Shown: positions 1 through 5,421, counted from the stretch's first letter. The stretch is 5,707 nt of DNA from Scytonema sp. UIC 10036 (GCF_009725235.1 NZ_WJFC01000367.1:1-5707), one strand, 5' to 3'. The notes: generated by a model from the letters alone, not told the origin. A program made the numbers and translations.

Positions 1-170
1 TACTAGTTGTATTTTTTCTTTTTGTTTTTTTTTTTTTTTTGTTTTTTGTTTTTTGTTATTTGTTATTTGTTAGTTGTTAGTTGTTAGTGGTTGGTGGTTA
101 GTGGCTAATACTAACAACTAACAACTATCAACTAACAACTAACAACTATCAACTATCAACTAACAATTAA
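1..170. repeat. Non-coding low-complexity region: T-rich tract and inverted heptamer arrays
   Basis: No gene is visible before the end of yjbQ. Bases 1-39 are almost pure T. From 40 to 88 the sequence resolves into seven consecutive 7-base units: TGTTTTT twice, TGTTATT twice and TGTTAGT three times. After a G/T-rich spacer (89-109), eight units of ACTA(A/T)CA run from 110 to 165. The second array is the reverse complement of the TGTTAGT units, so 68-88 can pair with 110-130 with one mismatch, leaving a 21-base loop. For the minus-strand genes the hairpin is followed by an A-rich tract rather than a U-tract, so this is not a standard intrinsic terminator. The composition fits STRR-type repeats of heterocystous cyanobacteria; that name rests on knowledge of the group, the periodicity is seen directly. 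Confidence 0.85.
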
Positions 171-584
171 CTATCCAAAAATATGAACAACCAATTCTCT
201 TACGTGATTTCTTTGTCTGTGTTCCCATACATAAATTCCCTGCCAAGTACCTAAGACCAAATGACCGTTATTTATAGGTATATTCTCTGAAGTACGGGTT
301 ATGGCTGTGCGGATATGTGCTGGCATATCATCGGGACCTTCTGCATCATGGATGTACTGAGCAGATTCTGGCACAAGTTTTGCCATAAAGTTTTCCAAAT
401 CCTTAAGTACATCTGGATCTGCGTTTTCTTGAATAAGCAAACTGGCTGAAGTGTGGCGTAAAAACAAGGTACACAAACCTGTGTCAACTCCTGATTCGGC
501 GACTATAGCTTCAATTTTGGAAGTGATGTTGTGTAAGGATTTACCAGTAGTAGAAACCCTAAGTAGTTTTTGGTAATGTGGCAT
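171..584 (-). CDS. yjbQ: YjbQ/UPF0047 family protein (secondary thiamine-phosphate synthase)
   Basis: A 137-residue cytosolic protein of the compact, single-domain YjbQ family (usual length about 130-140). In 139-residue numbering from the upstream TTG, the family blocks are RHTSASLLIQENADPDV (45-61), HDAEGPDDMPAHIR (81-94) and GTWQGIYVWEHR (114-125), with the histidines and acidic residues of the presumed metal/active-site pocket intact. Family members show weak thiamine-phosphate synthase activity and can partly replace ThiE, but their real physiological role is unsettled. I start at ATG 584 because MPHYQKLL is a normal family N-terminus; a TTG two codons upstream (590) is the alternative, and neither has a clear ribosome site. 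The gene begins 12 bases after the stop of the small ORF, so it is probably co-transcribed. Its TAG stop sits at the edge of the ACTA(A/T)CA heptamer array. The family call is secure; the in vivo function is not. Confidence 0.93.
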   Translation of the reverse strand: MPHYQKLLRVSTTGKSLHNITSKIEAIVAESGVDTGLCTLFLRHTSASLLIQENADPDVLKDLENFMAKLVPESAQYIHDAEGPDDMPAHIRTAITRTSENIPINNGHLVLGTWQGIYVWEHRQRNHVRELVVHIFG

Positions 585-594
585 TGTCAAGTGT

Positions 595-613
595 CATTAG
601 TCATTAGTCATTG
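595..613. repeat. Short heptamer repeat CATTAGT between the small ORF and yjbQ
   Basis: Two full units of CATTAGT (595-601, 602-608) and a partial third (609-613). Read on the minus strand this encodes the last residues of the small protein (MTND and its TAA) and continues into the gap before yjbQ. The repeat therefore probably replaced or extended the original C-terminus of the small protein. Confidence 0.75.
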
Positions 614-791
614 TTTTTTCTGATTCTTCGACTTCGTTATCTAGCCACGGAGAGTCAAAATGGCTCCATGGAAGGATAGGCTTATTTGGTAAGTTGGGAG
701 TTAAGACTGTAATATTTGCTGGATCGGGTTTTGGCAAACGCAAGCCTCTTACCTTAGGTTCCCTATCGTTGAATTGTTGAAACGTACTCAT
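597..791 (-). CDS. Small proline-rich hypothetical protein, translationally coupled to the membrane protein
   Basis: A 64-residue soluble protein that I do not recognise. The middle part, REPKVRGLRLPKPDPANITVL (about 10-30) followed by a segment ending in PWSHFDSPWLD (to about 51), is rich in Pro, Leu and aromatic residues and looks conserved rather than random. There is no signal peptide, membrane segment or cysteine motif. The C-terminus (about 52-60) is acidic, and the final MTND comes from a heptamer repeat. Support for a real gene: its ATG overlaps the TGA of the upstream membrane-protein gene as ATGA (788-791), a classic translational-coupling arrangement, and the next gene starts 12 bases after its stop. 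I infer that it acts with, or is assembled alongside, the membrane protein; nothing shows a biochemical function. Confidence 0.7.
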   Translation of the reverse strand: MSTFQQFNDREPKVRGLRLPKPDPANITVLTPNLPNKPILPWSHFDSPWLDNEVEESEKTMTND

Positions 792-1342
792 AAATGTTGT
801 TGTAAGTTAGGTATAAAGTAAACAGCTACCACGTGTAGCAAAGCAACTAAGGCAAGTCCCCAAGTAACACCAGCCGCATAGAACAAAGATAGAGAGATAT
901 CATTTAATGGCTGCTTGTTAGCATTATATGTCTCTACTAAGTTAACTATCATCTGTAACTGGTATTCTTCAGGTTGCATCACCAGATATGTCTCAAGAAA
1001 TTGTTCGTTTTCCGGATTTGGTGAGATAACAAACTGGCGTGGTAGTAAAGCGTTTACTAATAAGGTAAAGTTTACCGAGAATAATACTACCTCCATAATA
1101 CTAAACAAGCTAAAGACAGAAATCAGTCTGGCAATAGTTAGAACGCTTAACAGTGCGCTGTTTGCCACAAATAAAATATTCGTCTGAGTTAGCAAAATTT
1201 GCCGTTCTTCTTTCTGCTTATCCAAAACTCGACGCACATCTTGAGAGGCTAAGCTCAGAGTCAGGGAAGATAAATGTGTAGTTCCATGACAAAATAGGGA
1301 ATTTTGGATTTTGGATTTTGGATTTTGGTTGGCATTGGGCAT
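788..1342 (-). CDS. Hypothetical three-helix membrane protein
   Basis: A 184-residue protein of unknown family. Residues 31-54 form a charged, probably helical stretch (DVRRVLDKQKEERQILLTQT). They are followed by hydrophobic segments at about 55-73 and 76-100, a soluble loop with a likely amphipathic helix (about 101-150, including EEYQLQMIVNLVETYNANKQ) and a third membrane segment at about 152-177. There is no signal peptide. The start is doubtful: the first 15 residues are encoded by two heptamer arrays (TGGGCAT and ATTTTGG units) and look like repeat-derived sequence. No in-frame ATG follows before the first helix; GTG at residue 36 (base 1237) or TTG at residue 40 (base 1225) are possible. 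The 3' end overlaps the small ORF by ATGA. Helix-loop-helix order loosely recalls small nucleotide-sensing membrane effectors, but no cyclase or sensor gene is nearby, so I make no functional call. Confidence 0.75.
   Translation of the reverse strand: MPNANQNPKSKIQNSLFCHGTTHLSSLTLSLASQDVRRVLDKQKEERQILLTQTNILFVANSALLSVLTIARLISVFSLFSIMEVVLFSVNFTLLVNALLPRQFVISPNPENEQFLETYLVMQPEEYQLQMIVNLVETYNANKQPLNDISLSLFYAAGVTWGLALVALLHVVAVYFIPNLQQHL
1301..1328. repeat. Heptamer array ATTTTGG x4
   Basis: Four perfect consecutive units of ATTTTGG. On the minus strand this reads as CCAAAAT repeats and encodes the NPKSKIQN stretch at the N-terminus of the membrane-protein ORF, a peptide typical of over-extended cyanobacterial gene starts. 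Confidence 0.9.
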
Positions 1343-1349
1343 TGGGCAT
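1329..1349. repeat. Heptamer array TGGGCAT x3
   Basis: Three units (TTGGCAT, TGGGCAT, TGGGCAT) that follow the ATTTTGG array without a break and keep the same 7-base phase, giving seven contiguous units over 1301-1349. On the minus strand the ATG used as the membrane-protein start (1342) is one of three ATGs created by this array. Confidence 0.9.
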
Positions 1350-1374
1350 TGATTCTTTCCCCAGTCCCTATTCC

Positions 1375-1395
1375 TACCCCCTACCCCCTACCCCC
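1375..1395. repeat. Heptamer array TACCCCC x3
   Basis: Three perfect TACCCCC units. On the minus strand they read GGGGGTA and supply the final glycine codon and TAG stop of the glycosyltransferase, then continue downstream. The gap 1343-1387 between the glycosyltransferase and the membrane protein is mostly repeat; a T/C-rich linker at 1351-1374 is the only other sequence. I see no clear terminator or promoter in it. Confidence 0.9.
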
Positions 1396-2467
1396 TAAAA
1401 TAATCAATGACAGCATTGGCTATAACTTCATTTCCATCTTTGGCAATAGGTTGAGATTGCTTTGGTGCTTGAGGTGGATGGTTGAGAAAATCCCAGGTTC
1501 CTTGAAAAAATTCAGATGGGGTCAGGATTTGATGAGAGTTGTAACTAGAGATACCATTAAGCAGAAAAGCTGCTTCCGCAAAATCATCACGGGTGACGGA
1601 AACAATAGGCAATCCCAATTTGGTTGCTTCCGCAAAAGTACTGTAACCTGGTTTGGAAACAACTCGCCCGCAAACAGGCATAAAATCCACCGGGCGGTAC
1701 TTCCGATCGGTAACTGGAATTATGTTGGGCAGTTGGGGGGCATTTTTATCGAAGATGATAAATTGCCAATCGGGAAACTGTTGCAGGTTGTCATAAGGAA
1801 TTTGTTGCAAACCCAATCCGCCAAAGGTGAGTAGAATAGTTTTTTCTGTTGGAGCTGTAATTCCCCAAGTAGAACGCACTTCTTCTGGAGTATAACGGGG
1901 AGAACCGCCTGTTAATCCTGTATCTACGATATTTTTAAAGGCACTCATTGGCTCATAGAATGGGAGACGATACAAGCGATCGCCCAGTGAGTAACAATTG
2001 CTTATCCAATCAGCTATTTCTGTAAAGCTTCCCCCCCAATCTCTATAAACAAAGTCCCATCCGAAGTTGCTGACTGTCCAACAAGGTATACCCGCAGCTT
2101 TGGCGATTTCACTAGCAAGGAAGGGAACATCTGCCAAGACTAGATGAACCCTGTTTTGGCGGATAAAATTGACTTCAGAAGCAATGATGGAATTTTTGTT
2201 TTTCTTTATCTCCAGTAATTTTTCCAATGTAGCGTCTTTATCCATCTGCAAACTATCCGCCTGCACCACACCTAAATCTAATGCACGGGGACGCTGGATA
2301 AAATCGCCTTCAATATAGCAATCTAACAACCACCGTGGAGCCGTTGTCACCATAATGAGCAGAACTTCCGGGCATAACTTCTGAATGGTGTTGGCTACTG
2401 ATGCAGTGCGGGTTGCATGACCAAAGCCGTGATTGGTGATTGCTACGTATAAAGTGGGTCTTTCCAT
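1388..2467 (-). CDS. GT-B-type glycosyltransferase related to the N-terminal domain of plant L-arabinokinase
   Basis: A 359-residue, probably cytosolic protein. The N-terminal glycine-rich loop NHGFGHATR (12-20) opens the first Rossmann half. GVVQADSL (66-73), LVLADVPFLASEIAKAAGI (109-127), SNFGWDFVY (133-141) and RLPFYEPMSAF (167-177) follow. The second half contains LLTFGG (212-217) and the donor-site-like SKPGYSTFAEA (271-281), then RDDFAEAAFL (293-302). From memory, this order and wording match the N-terminal glycosyltransferase-like domain of Arabidopsis L-arabinokinase (ARA1). The GHMP kinase part of that protein is absent, so this is not a kinase. MurG/UGT-like nucleotide-sugar binding is likely; donor and acceptor are unknown. 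The start at 2467 puts the GxGHATR loop at the usual distance from the N-terminus and lies 25 bases inside the C-DES gene. No good Shine-Dalgarno is visible, so translation may rely on coupling. The final Gly codon and TAG stop come from the TACCCCC repeat. Confidence 0.85.
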   Translation of the reverse strand: MERPTLYVAITNHGFGHATRTASVANTIQKLCPEVLLIMVTTAPRWLLDCYIEGDFIQRPRALDLGVVQADSLQMDKDATLEKLLEIKKNKNSIIASEVNFIRQNRVHLVLADVPFLASEIAKAAGIPCWTVSNFGWDFVYRDWGGSFTEIADWISNCYSLGDRLYRLPFYEPMSAFKNIVDTGLTGGSPRYTPEEVRSTWGITAPTEKTILLTFGGLGLQQIPYDNLQQFPDWQFIIFDKNAPQLPNIIPVTDRKYRPVDFMPVCGRVVSKPGYSTFAEATKLGLPIVSVTRDDFAEAAFLLNGISSYNSHQILTPSEFFQGTWDFLNHPPQAPKQSQPIAKDGNEVIANAVIDYFRG

Positions 2468-3621
2468 CTTTGAATCGCTTCTACTAGCCCATCAATTTCT
2501 GATTCTAAGGTAAAATAATGCACACACGCGCGCACGCAATCGGGATCGGCTATTCTTCGGGTTAGGTATCCAAGAGATTCCAAAAACTCCACAACTTTTT
2601 GGCTGGTTTGAGGCGTATAATGAGTCAGTTGAAAAGACACTAAACCACTTTCTGGTGGAGAAGTACGCAAACATTTTATTTCGGGCAGTGCTTGCAGGCG
2701 TTGCCAAAGATACTGACTCTTATGACAGATTTGCTGAAACCTTTCTGTTGCCGTTCCCCATTGCTGATGAAAGGAGATTGCCTCTCTTAACCCCGCATAT
2801 AACGGATAATTTGATGTTGCTACTTCATAGCGTCGCCCATCTTGATACCAACTGACTGGTTTGGCTTGACTGTTGGAAATAACTCCACGCCAACCAATAA
2901 ATGTGGGATGGTGGTTTTCTCTTGCTTCCGGCTTCACGTACAAACCTCCCACTCCACCTGGTCCGCACAACCACTTATGACCTGTGAAGGCGTAAAAATC
3001 AGCTCCCAATTCAGTTAAATTTAAAGGTAGTAAGCCAACGGATTGAGCTGCATCTATCATGACTCTGGTGTGGTTTTCATGGCATATTTTTGATATTTTG
3101 TCAATAGGCAAAATTTGACCGGTATTCCAAAGAACATGACTGAGTACGACAAGGCGAGTGGTTGGGCGTAAATGCTGAGCGATCGCCTCTACGGGATCGC
3201 CCCCATTTAAAGTTGCCATAACAGGGCAAACAGTGACTTCAACGGCTTCTCTACGACTAATTTCTCGTGCGATCGCTATGATACCAGGGTGTTCGCAATC
3301 AGATAATAGCAGGTGGTCGCCAGCATGCCAGTCAATACCCCACATAGCAATATTGCAACCAACAGTCACATCTTCTGTCAATGTTATGGTTTCCGGAGAT
3401 GCATTTAATTCAGATGCGATCGCGACTCTAGTAGCTTCTGTTTCTTCCTCTATCCAGCGATTGACTTTTGTACCGAAAGGACCGACTTGCTGAATGTAAG
3501 CTTGAGCCTCGGTAATAGCACTCATAGCAGCTTGCGGCATTGGTCCTTGACCGCCATAGTTGAAATAGAATTTGTTTGCTAAAGCTGGGATTTGCTCTCG
3601 ATGGTAATGCAGCGTACTCAT
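2443..3621 (-). CDS. L-cysteine/cystine C-S lyase (C-DES-like), PLP-dependent class V aminotransferase fold
   Basis: A 392-residue cytosolic PLP enzyme of the expected family length. It closely resembles Synechocystis C-DES, which cleaves cystine to pyruvate, ammonia and cysteine persulfide and can supply sulfur for Fe-S assembly in vitro. In numbering from ATG 3621: NYGGQGPMP (21-29), TEDVTVGC (82-89), DCEHPG with the cofactor-stacking His (108-113), SHVLWNTGQ (161-169), DAAQS with the PLP-contacting Asp190 and Gln193, FTGHKW with Schiff-base Lys216, and CVRACVHYF (362-370) with the likely carboxylate-binding Arg. The WNTGQ and IADPDC wording favours C-DES over NifS/SufS desulfurases. I prefer the start MSTLHYHREQ at 3621 to the upstream ATG at 3663: the extra 14 residues are encoded by repeat and inverted-repeat sequence and do not look like protein. 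The gene overlaps the downstream glycosyltransferase by 25 bases. Confidence 0.9.
   Translation of the reverse strand: MSTLHYHREQIPALANKFYFNYGGQGPMPQAAMSAITEAQAYIQQVGPFGTKVNRWIEEETEATRVAIASELNASPETITLTEDVTVGCNIAMWGIDWHAGDHLLLSDCEHPGIIAIAREISRREAVEVTVCPVMATLNGGDPVEAIAQHLRPTTRLVVLSHVLWNTGQILPIDKISKICHENHTRVMIDAAQSVGLLPLNLTELGADFYAFTGHKWLCGPGGVGGLYVKPEARENHHPTFIGWRGVISNSQAKPVSWYQDGRRYEVATSNYPLYAGLREAISFHQQWGTATERFQQICHKSQYLWQRLQALPEIKCLRTSPPESGLVSFQLTHYTPQTSQKVVEFLESLGYLTRRIADPDCVRACVHYFTLESEIDGLVEAIQRWKDPLYT
3179..3423. repeat. Cluster of three HIP1 octamers (GCGATCGC) in the C-DES gene
   Basis: GCGATCGC occurs at 3179-3186, 3269-3276 and 3416-3423. Two more copies lie at 1976-1983 and 5182-5189. 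HIP1 is a highly over-represented palindrome in many cyanobacterial genomes and is a good lineage marker; its function here is unknown. Confidence 0.9.
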
Positions 3622-3743
3622 GAGTGAAGTATGAAAGATTAGTGACGAAGGATAAGATACCACTTCATACTTTATCCTTCATACTTTATTAATAGTTACT
3701 CGTATCACTGCCATAACGTACTCATTCTTGTTACGCTAGGGGA
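3622..3743. promoter_or_regulatory. Divergent intergenic region (C-DES operon / nuclease), containing repeats
   Basis: These 122 bases must hold the start signals for both the minus-strand C-DES series and the plus-strand nuclease. AT-rich TTTATTAATAG (about 3685-3695) is the best -10-like stretch for either strand, but I see no matching -35 box and no convincing regulator site such as an NtcA palindrome. Nearest the nuclease, AGGGGA (3738-3743) directly abuts the ATG; it is purine-rich but too close for an ideal Shine-Dalgarno. No Shine-Dalgarno is visible before C-DES. Confidence 0.5.
3627..3689. repeat. Inverted and tandem repeat in the divergent promoter region
   Basis: CTTCATACTTTAT occurs twice (3663-3675 and 3677-3689) with a 14-base period, i.e. 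two 7-base units. AAGTATGAA (3627-3635) is the reverse complement of TTCATACTT (3664-3672, again at 3678-3686). GAAGGATAA (3647-3655) is the reverse complement of TTATCCTTC (3672-3680). Two mutually exclusive hairpins are therefore possible in the C-DES leader. This sequence also encodes the doubtful 14-residue N-terminal extension of C-DES. Confidence 0.8.
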
Positions 3744-5291
3744 ATGCTAATCAATGCTGAATTACTGCTGCAATACCAACGTTGCAAGCGCCGTCCTTTT
3801 TTAGACCTTCGCGCTGACAGAAGTCAGCGAGATCCTGCAAATGACTTGCTGCTTAAACTGCAACAAGACAAAATTGCTCACAAGCAGAGTGTTTTGGAAC
3901 AATTTAATTATCAACGCCCAGACTACCGCTTTGGAGATTGGGAAACAGGTGAAGCTGCAACATTGGAGTTAATGCAGCAAGGAGTAGAGTGTATTCATGC
4001 GGGGGTGCTGACTGTTGGTGATTACCAGGGGTATACCCTACTCAGCCGTACCGATCTTCTTGTTAGACAAGCAGGAATGTCTCGCTTTGGAGATTGGGTG
4101 TATGTTCCGGTAAACATCGAACTGGGTAAACGCCCCAAACAGGAATATCAAATTACAGCTGCATTTCACGCTTACGTATTAGCGAAAGTACAGCAAGTGG
4201 AGTTAAAAACAGCTTGGCTGAGCTTGCGTGGAAAAGAAGAGAATTATCCTGTAGATATTTCAAGATGGGAACCCCAAATGCATGAAGTTATGGGGGAGTT
4301 TATTCAAACTCTAGAACAAGACGAACCACCAGAGGTATTTATCTCTCGTCAGAAGTGCAGTCTTTGCACTTGGTACAGTAGCTGTTACAAAGTAGCCCAA
4401 AATCAAAAACATCTTTCTCTACTACCAGGAGTAACGCCTGTTCGTTATAAACAATTAAAAGCACTAGACATAACAACTGTAGAGTCCCTAGCTAAAACGA
4501 ATCCAACACAATTAGAACAGTTACCTGGTTTTGACCGTGTAGTGGCTCCCAAACTCATTTTACAAGCTCAATCTGTAGTTCAAAATCGACCAATTATATT
4601 ACCTGATTTATCATTAAGAAAAGACACGGCTGAAGATTTCTATAATTCAAGCTACTCTATTCAAGTTGAAGCAACACCAAGAAGATACGTAGATATTTTT
4701 AATGAAACTTATCCTTTGCAAGATATTTTGTCTACAGCCCCAGTGGAAATATTTTTTGATATTGAGGCACAACCCGACTTACATTTAGATTATTTGTTGG
4801 GAGTTTTGATTGTTGATAGAGAAAGTAATACAGAGATATTTTACTCCTTACTCGCAGAAAGTCAAGAAGATGAAAGATTAATTTGGGAGCAATTTTTAAA
4901 CCTGGTAGGGCAGTACCCAGATGCTCCCATTTATCACTTTTGTGTGTACGAATTTGATACAGTTCAACGGTTAGCCAAACTATATGGGACTCCATATAGC
5001 TCTGTATTTCCCGTATTAAATCGGTTTGTGGACATTTATGAGATATTAACGCAAAACGTAGCTTTACCAGTAGAAAGTTACGCTTTGAAAACCATAGCTC
5101 GATGGTTGGGGTTTAAATGGCGAGACTTAGAAGCAAGTGGAGCTAAGTGTATTTACTGGTATGACCAATGGTTACAAACAGGCGATCGCACTTTGTTAGA
5201 AGTTATACAGCGTTACAACGAAGACGATTGCCGTGCAACCCGCAGCGTAAAAGATTGGCTTGTTAATTTTTTTTTAAGGGCTAATGGCTAA
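3744..5291 (+). CDS. TM0106-family RecB-like nuclease with C-terminal RNase H-like exonuclease domain
   Basis: A 515-residue protein. Residues 1-215 form a RecB/Cas4-like PD-(D/E)XK domain: Cys14 near the N-terminus, RTDLL with Asp104, IELGK with Glu126 and Lys129, and the cysteine triplet CSLCTWYSSC (205, 208, 214). The four cysteines match the arrangement that binds an iron-sulfur cluster in Cas4/AddB-type nucleases. Residues about 225-275 (LLPGVTP, LEQLPGF) look like tandem helix-hairpin-helix DNA-binding elements. Residues about 333-512 form an RNase H-like 3'-5' exonuclease-type domain with FDIEAQPD (Asp339, Glu341), YHFCVYEFDTV (397-407) and YNEDDCRAT (491-499) as likely metal ligands. 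Both active sites look intact. Family members are described only as putative nucleases; a role in DNA repair or RNA/DNA processing is inference. No cas gene is near. It is a single gene transcribed away from C-DES. The closing ANG and TAA come from a GGCTAAT repeat. Confidence 0.9.
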   Translation: MLINAELLLQYQRCKRRPFLDLRADRSQRDPANDLLLKLQQDKIAHKQSVLEQFNYQRPDYRFGDWETGEAATLELMQQGVECIHAGVLTVGDYQGYTLLSRTDLLVRQAGMSRFGDWVYVPVNIELGKRPKQEYQITAAFHAYVLAKVQQVELKTAWLSLRGKEENYPVDISRWEPQMHEVMGEFIQTLEQDEPPEVFISRQKCSLCTWYSSCYKVAQNQKHLSLLPGVTPVRYKQLKALDITTVESLAKTNPTQLEQLPGFDRVVAPKLILQAQSVVQNRPIILPDLSLRKDTAEDFYNSSYSIQVEATPRRYVDIFNETYPLQDILSTAPVEIFFDIEAQPDLHLDYLLGVLIVDRESNTEIFYSLLAESQEDERLIWEQFLNLVGQYPDAPIYHFCVYEFDTVQRLAKLYGTPYSSVFPVLNRFVDIYEILTQNVALPVESYALKTIARWLGFKWRDLEASGAKCIYWYDQWLQTGDRTLLEVIQRYNEDDCRATRSVKDWLVNFFLRANG

Positions 5292-5292
5292 T
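5279..5292. repeat. Heptamer repeat GGCTAAT x2 at the nuclease stop codon
   Basis: Two perfect GGCTAAT units. They encode the last residues (Ala-Asn-Gly) and provide the TAA stop of the nuclease, following an eight- to nine-base T run. The natural C-terminus was probably elsewhere. Confidence 0.65.
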
Positions 5293-5345
5293 AATGTAGA
5301 GTGAGTATCAAGAGTTGTCGGTTAAACCTAAAAATATGAAAACAC

Positions 5346-5421
5346 GTAGGTTGGGTTGAGGAACGAAACCCAACATTGACAGACATTTGTTGGGTTTTGT
5401 CACGGGGAAAGCCCAACCTAC
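5346..5421. repeat. 76-base palindromic (MITE-like) intergenic repeat
   Basis: The outer arms GTAGGTTGGG (5346-5355) and CCCAACCTAC (5412-5421) are perfect inverted copies. The inner arms AAACCCAACA (5366-5375) and TGTTGGGTTT (5388-5397) are perfect too, around a 12-base loop. TTGGGTT/AACCCAA can also pair within each half, so either one long imperfect stem or two side-by-side hairpins can form. The GTAGGTTGGGTT...AACCCAACA wording is familiar from dispersed repeats in many cyanobacterial genomes. It encodes no transposase and I see no clear target-site duplication. The inner hairpin followed by TGTC is too poor in T to be a good terminator. Confidence 0.85.

Noticed and set aside
1..60. Poly-T tract as a Rho-independent terminator
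   Set aside because: The T tract precedes the hairpin on the plus strand and becomes an A tract after the hairpin on the minus strand, so the order is wrong in both directions.
40..165. Possible CRISPR array
   Set aside because: The units are 7 bases long and contiguous with no unique spacers; this is a short tandem repeat.
585..590. TTG start for yjbQ two codons upstream
   Set aside because: The ATG at 584 gives the normal family N-terminus; no ribosome site favours the TTG.
915..1187. Plus-strand open frame of 90 codons opposite the membrane protein
   Set aside because: Antisense shadow of the membrane-protein gene; no protein-like motif and no start signal.
1304..1834. Plus-strand open frame of 176 codons opposite the glycosyltransferase
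   Set aside because: Begins in heptamer repeats (repeat-derived peptide) and continues antisense to a well-supported gene.
3622..3663. 14-residue N-terminal extension of C-DES (start at 3663)
   Set aside because: Encoded by repeat sequence and not protein-like; the start at 3621 gives the usual family N-terminus and length.
3812..3829. Perfect 7-base inverted repeat CGCTGAC-agaa-GTCAGCG inside the nuclease gene, suspected inserted palindrome
   Set aside because: It encodes DRSQRD in frame, which looks like normal family sequence, and no insertion relative to the family is apparent; probably chance.
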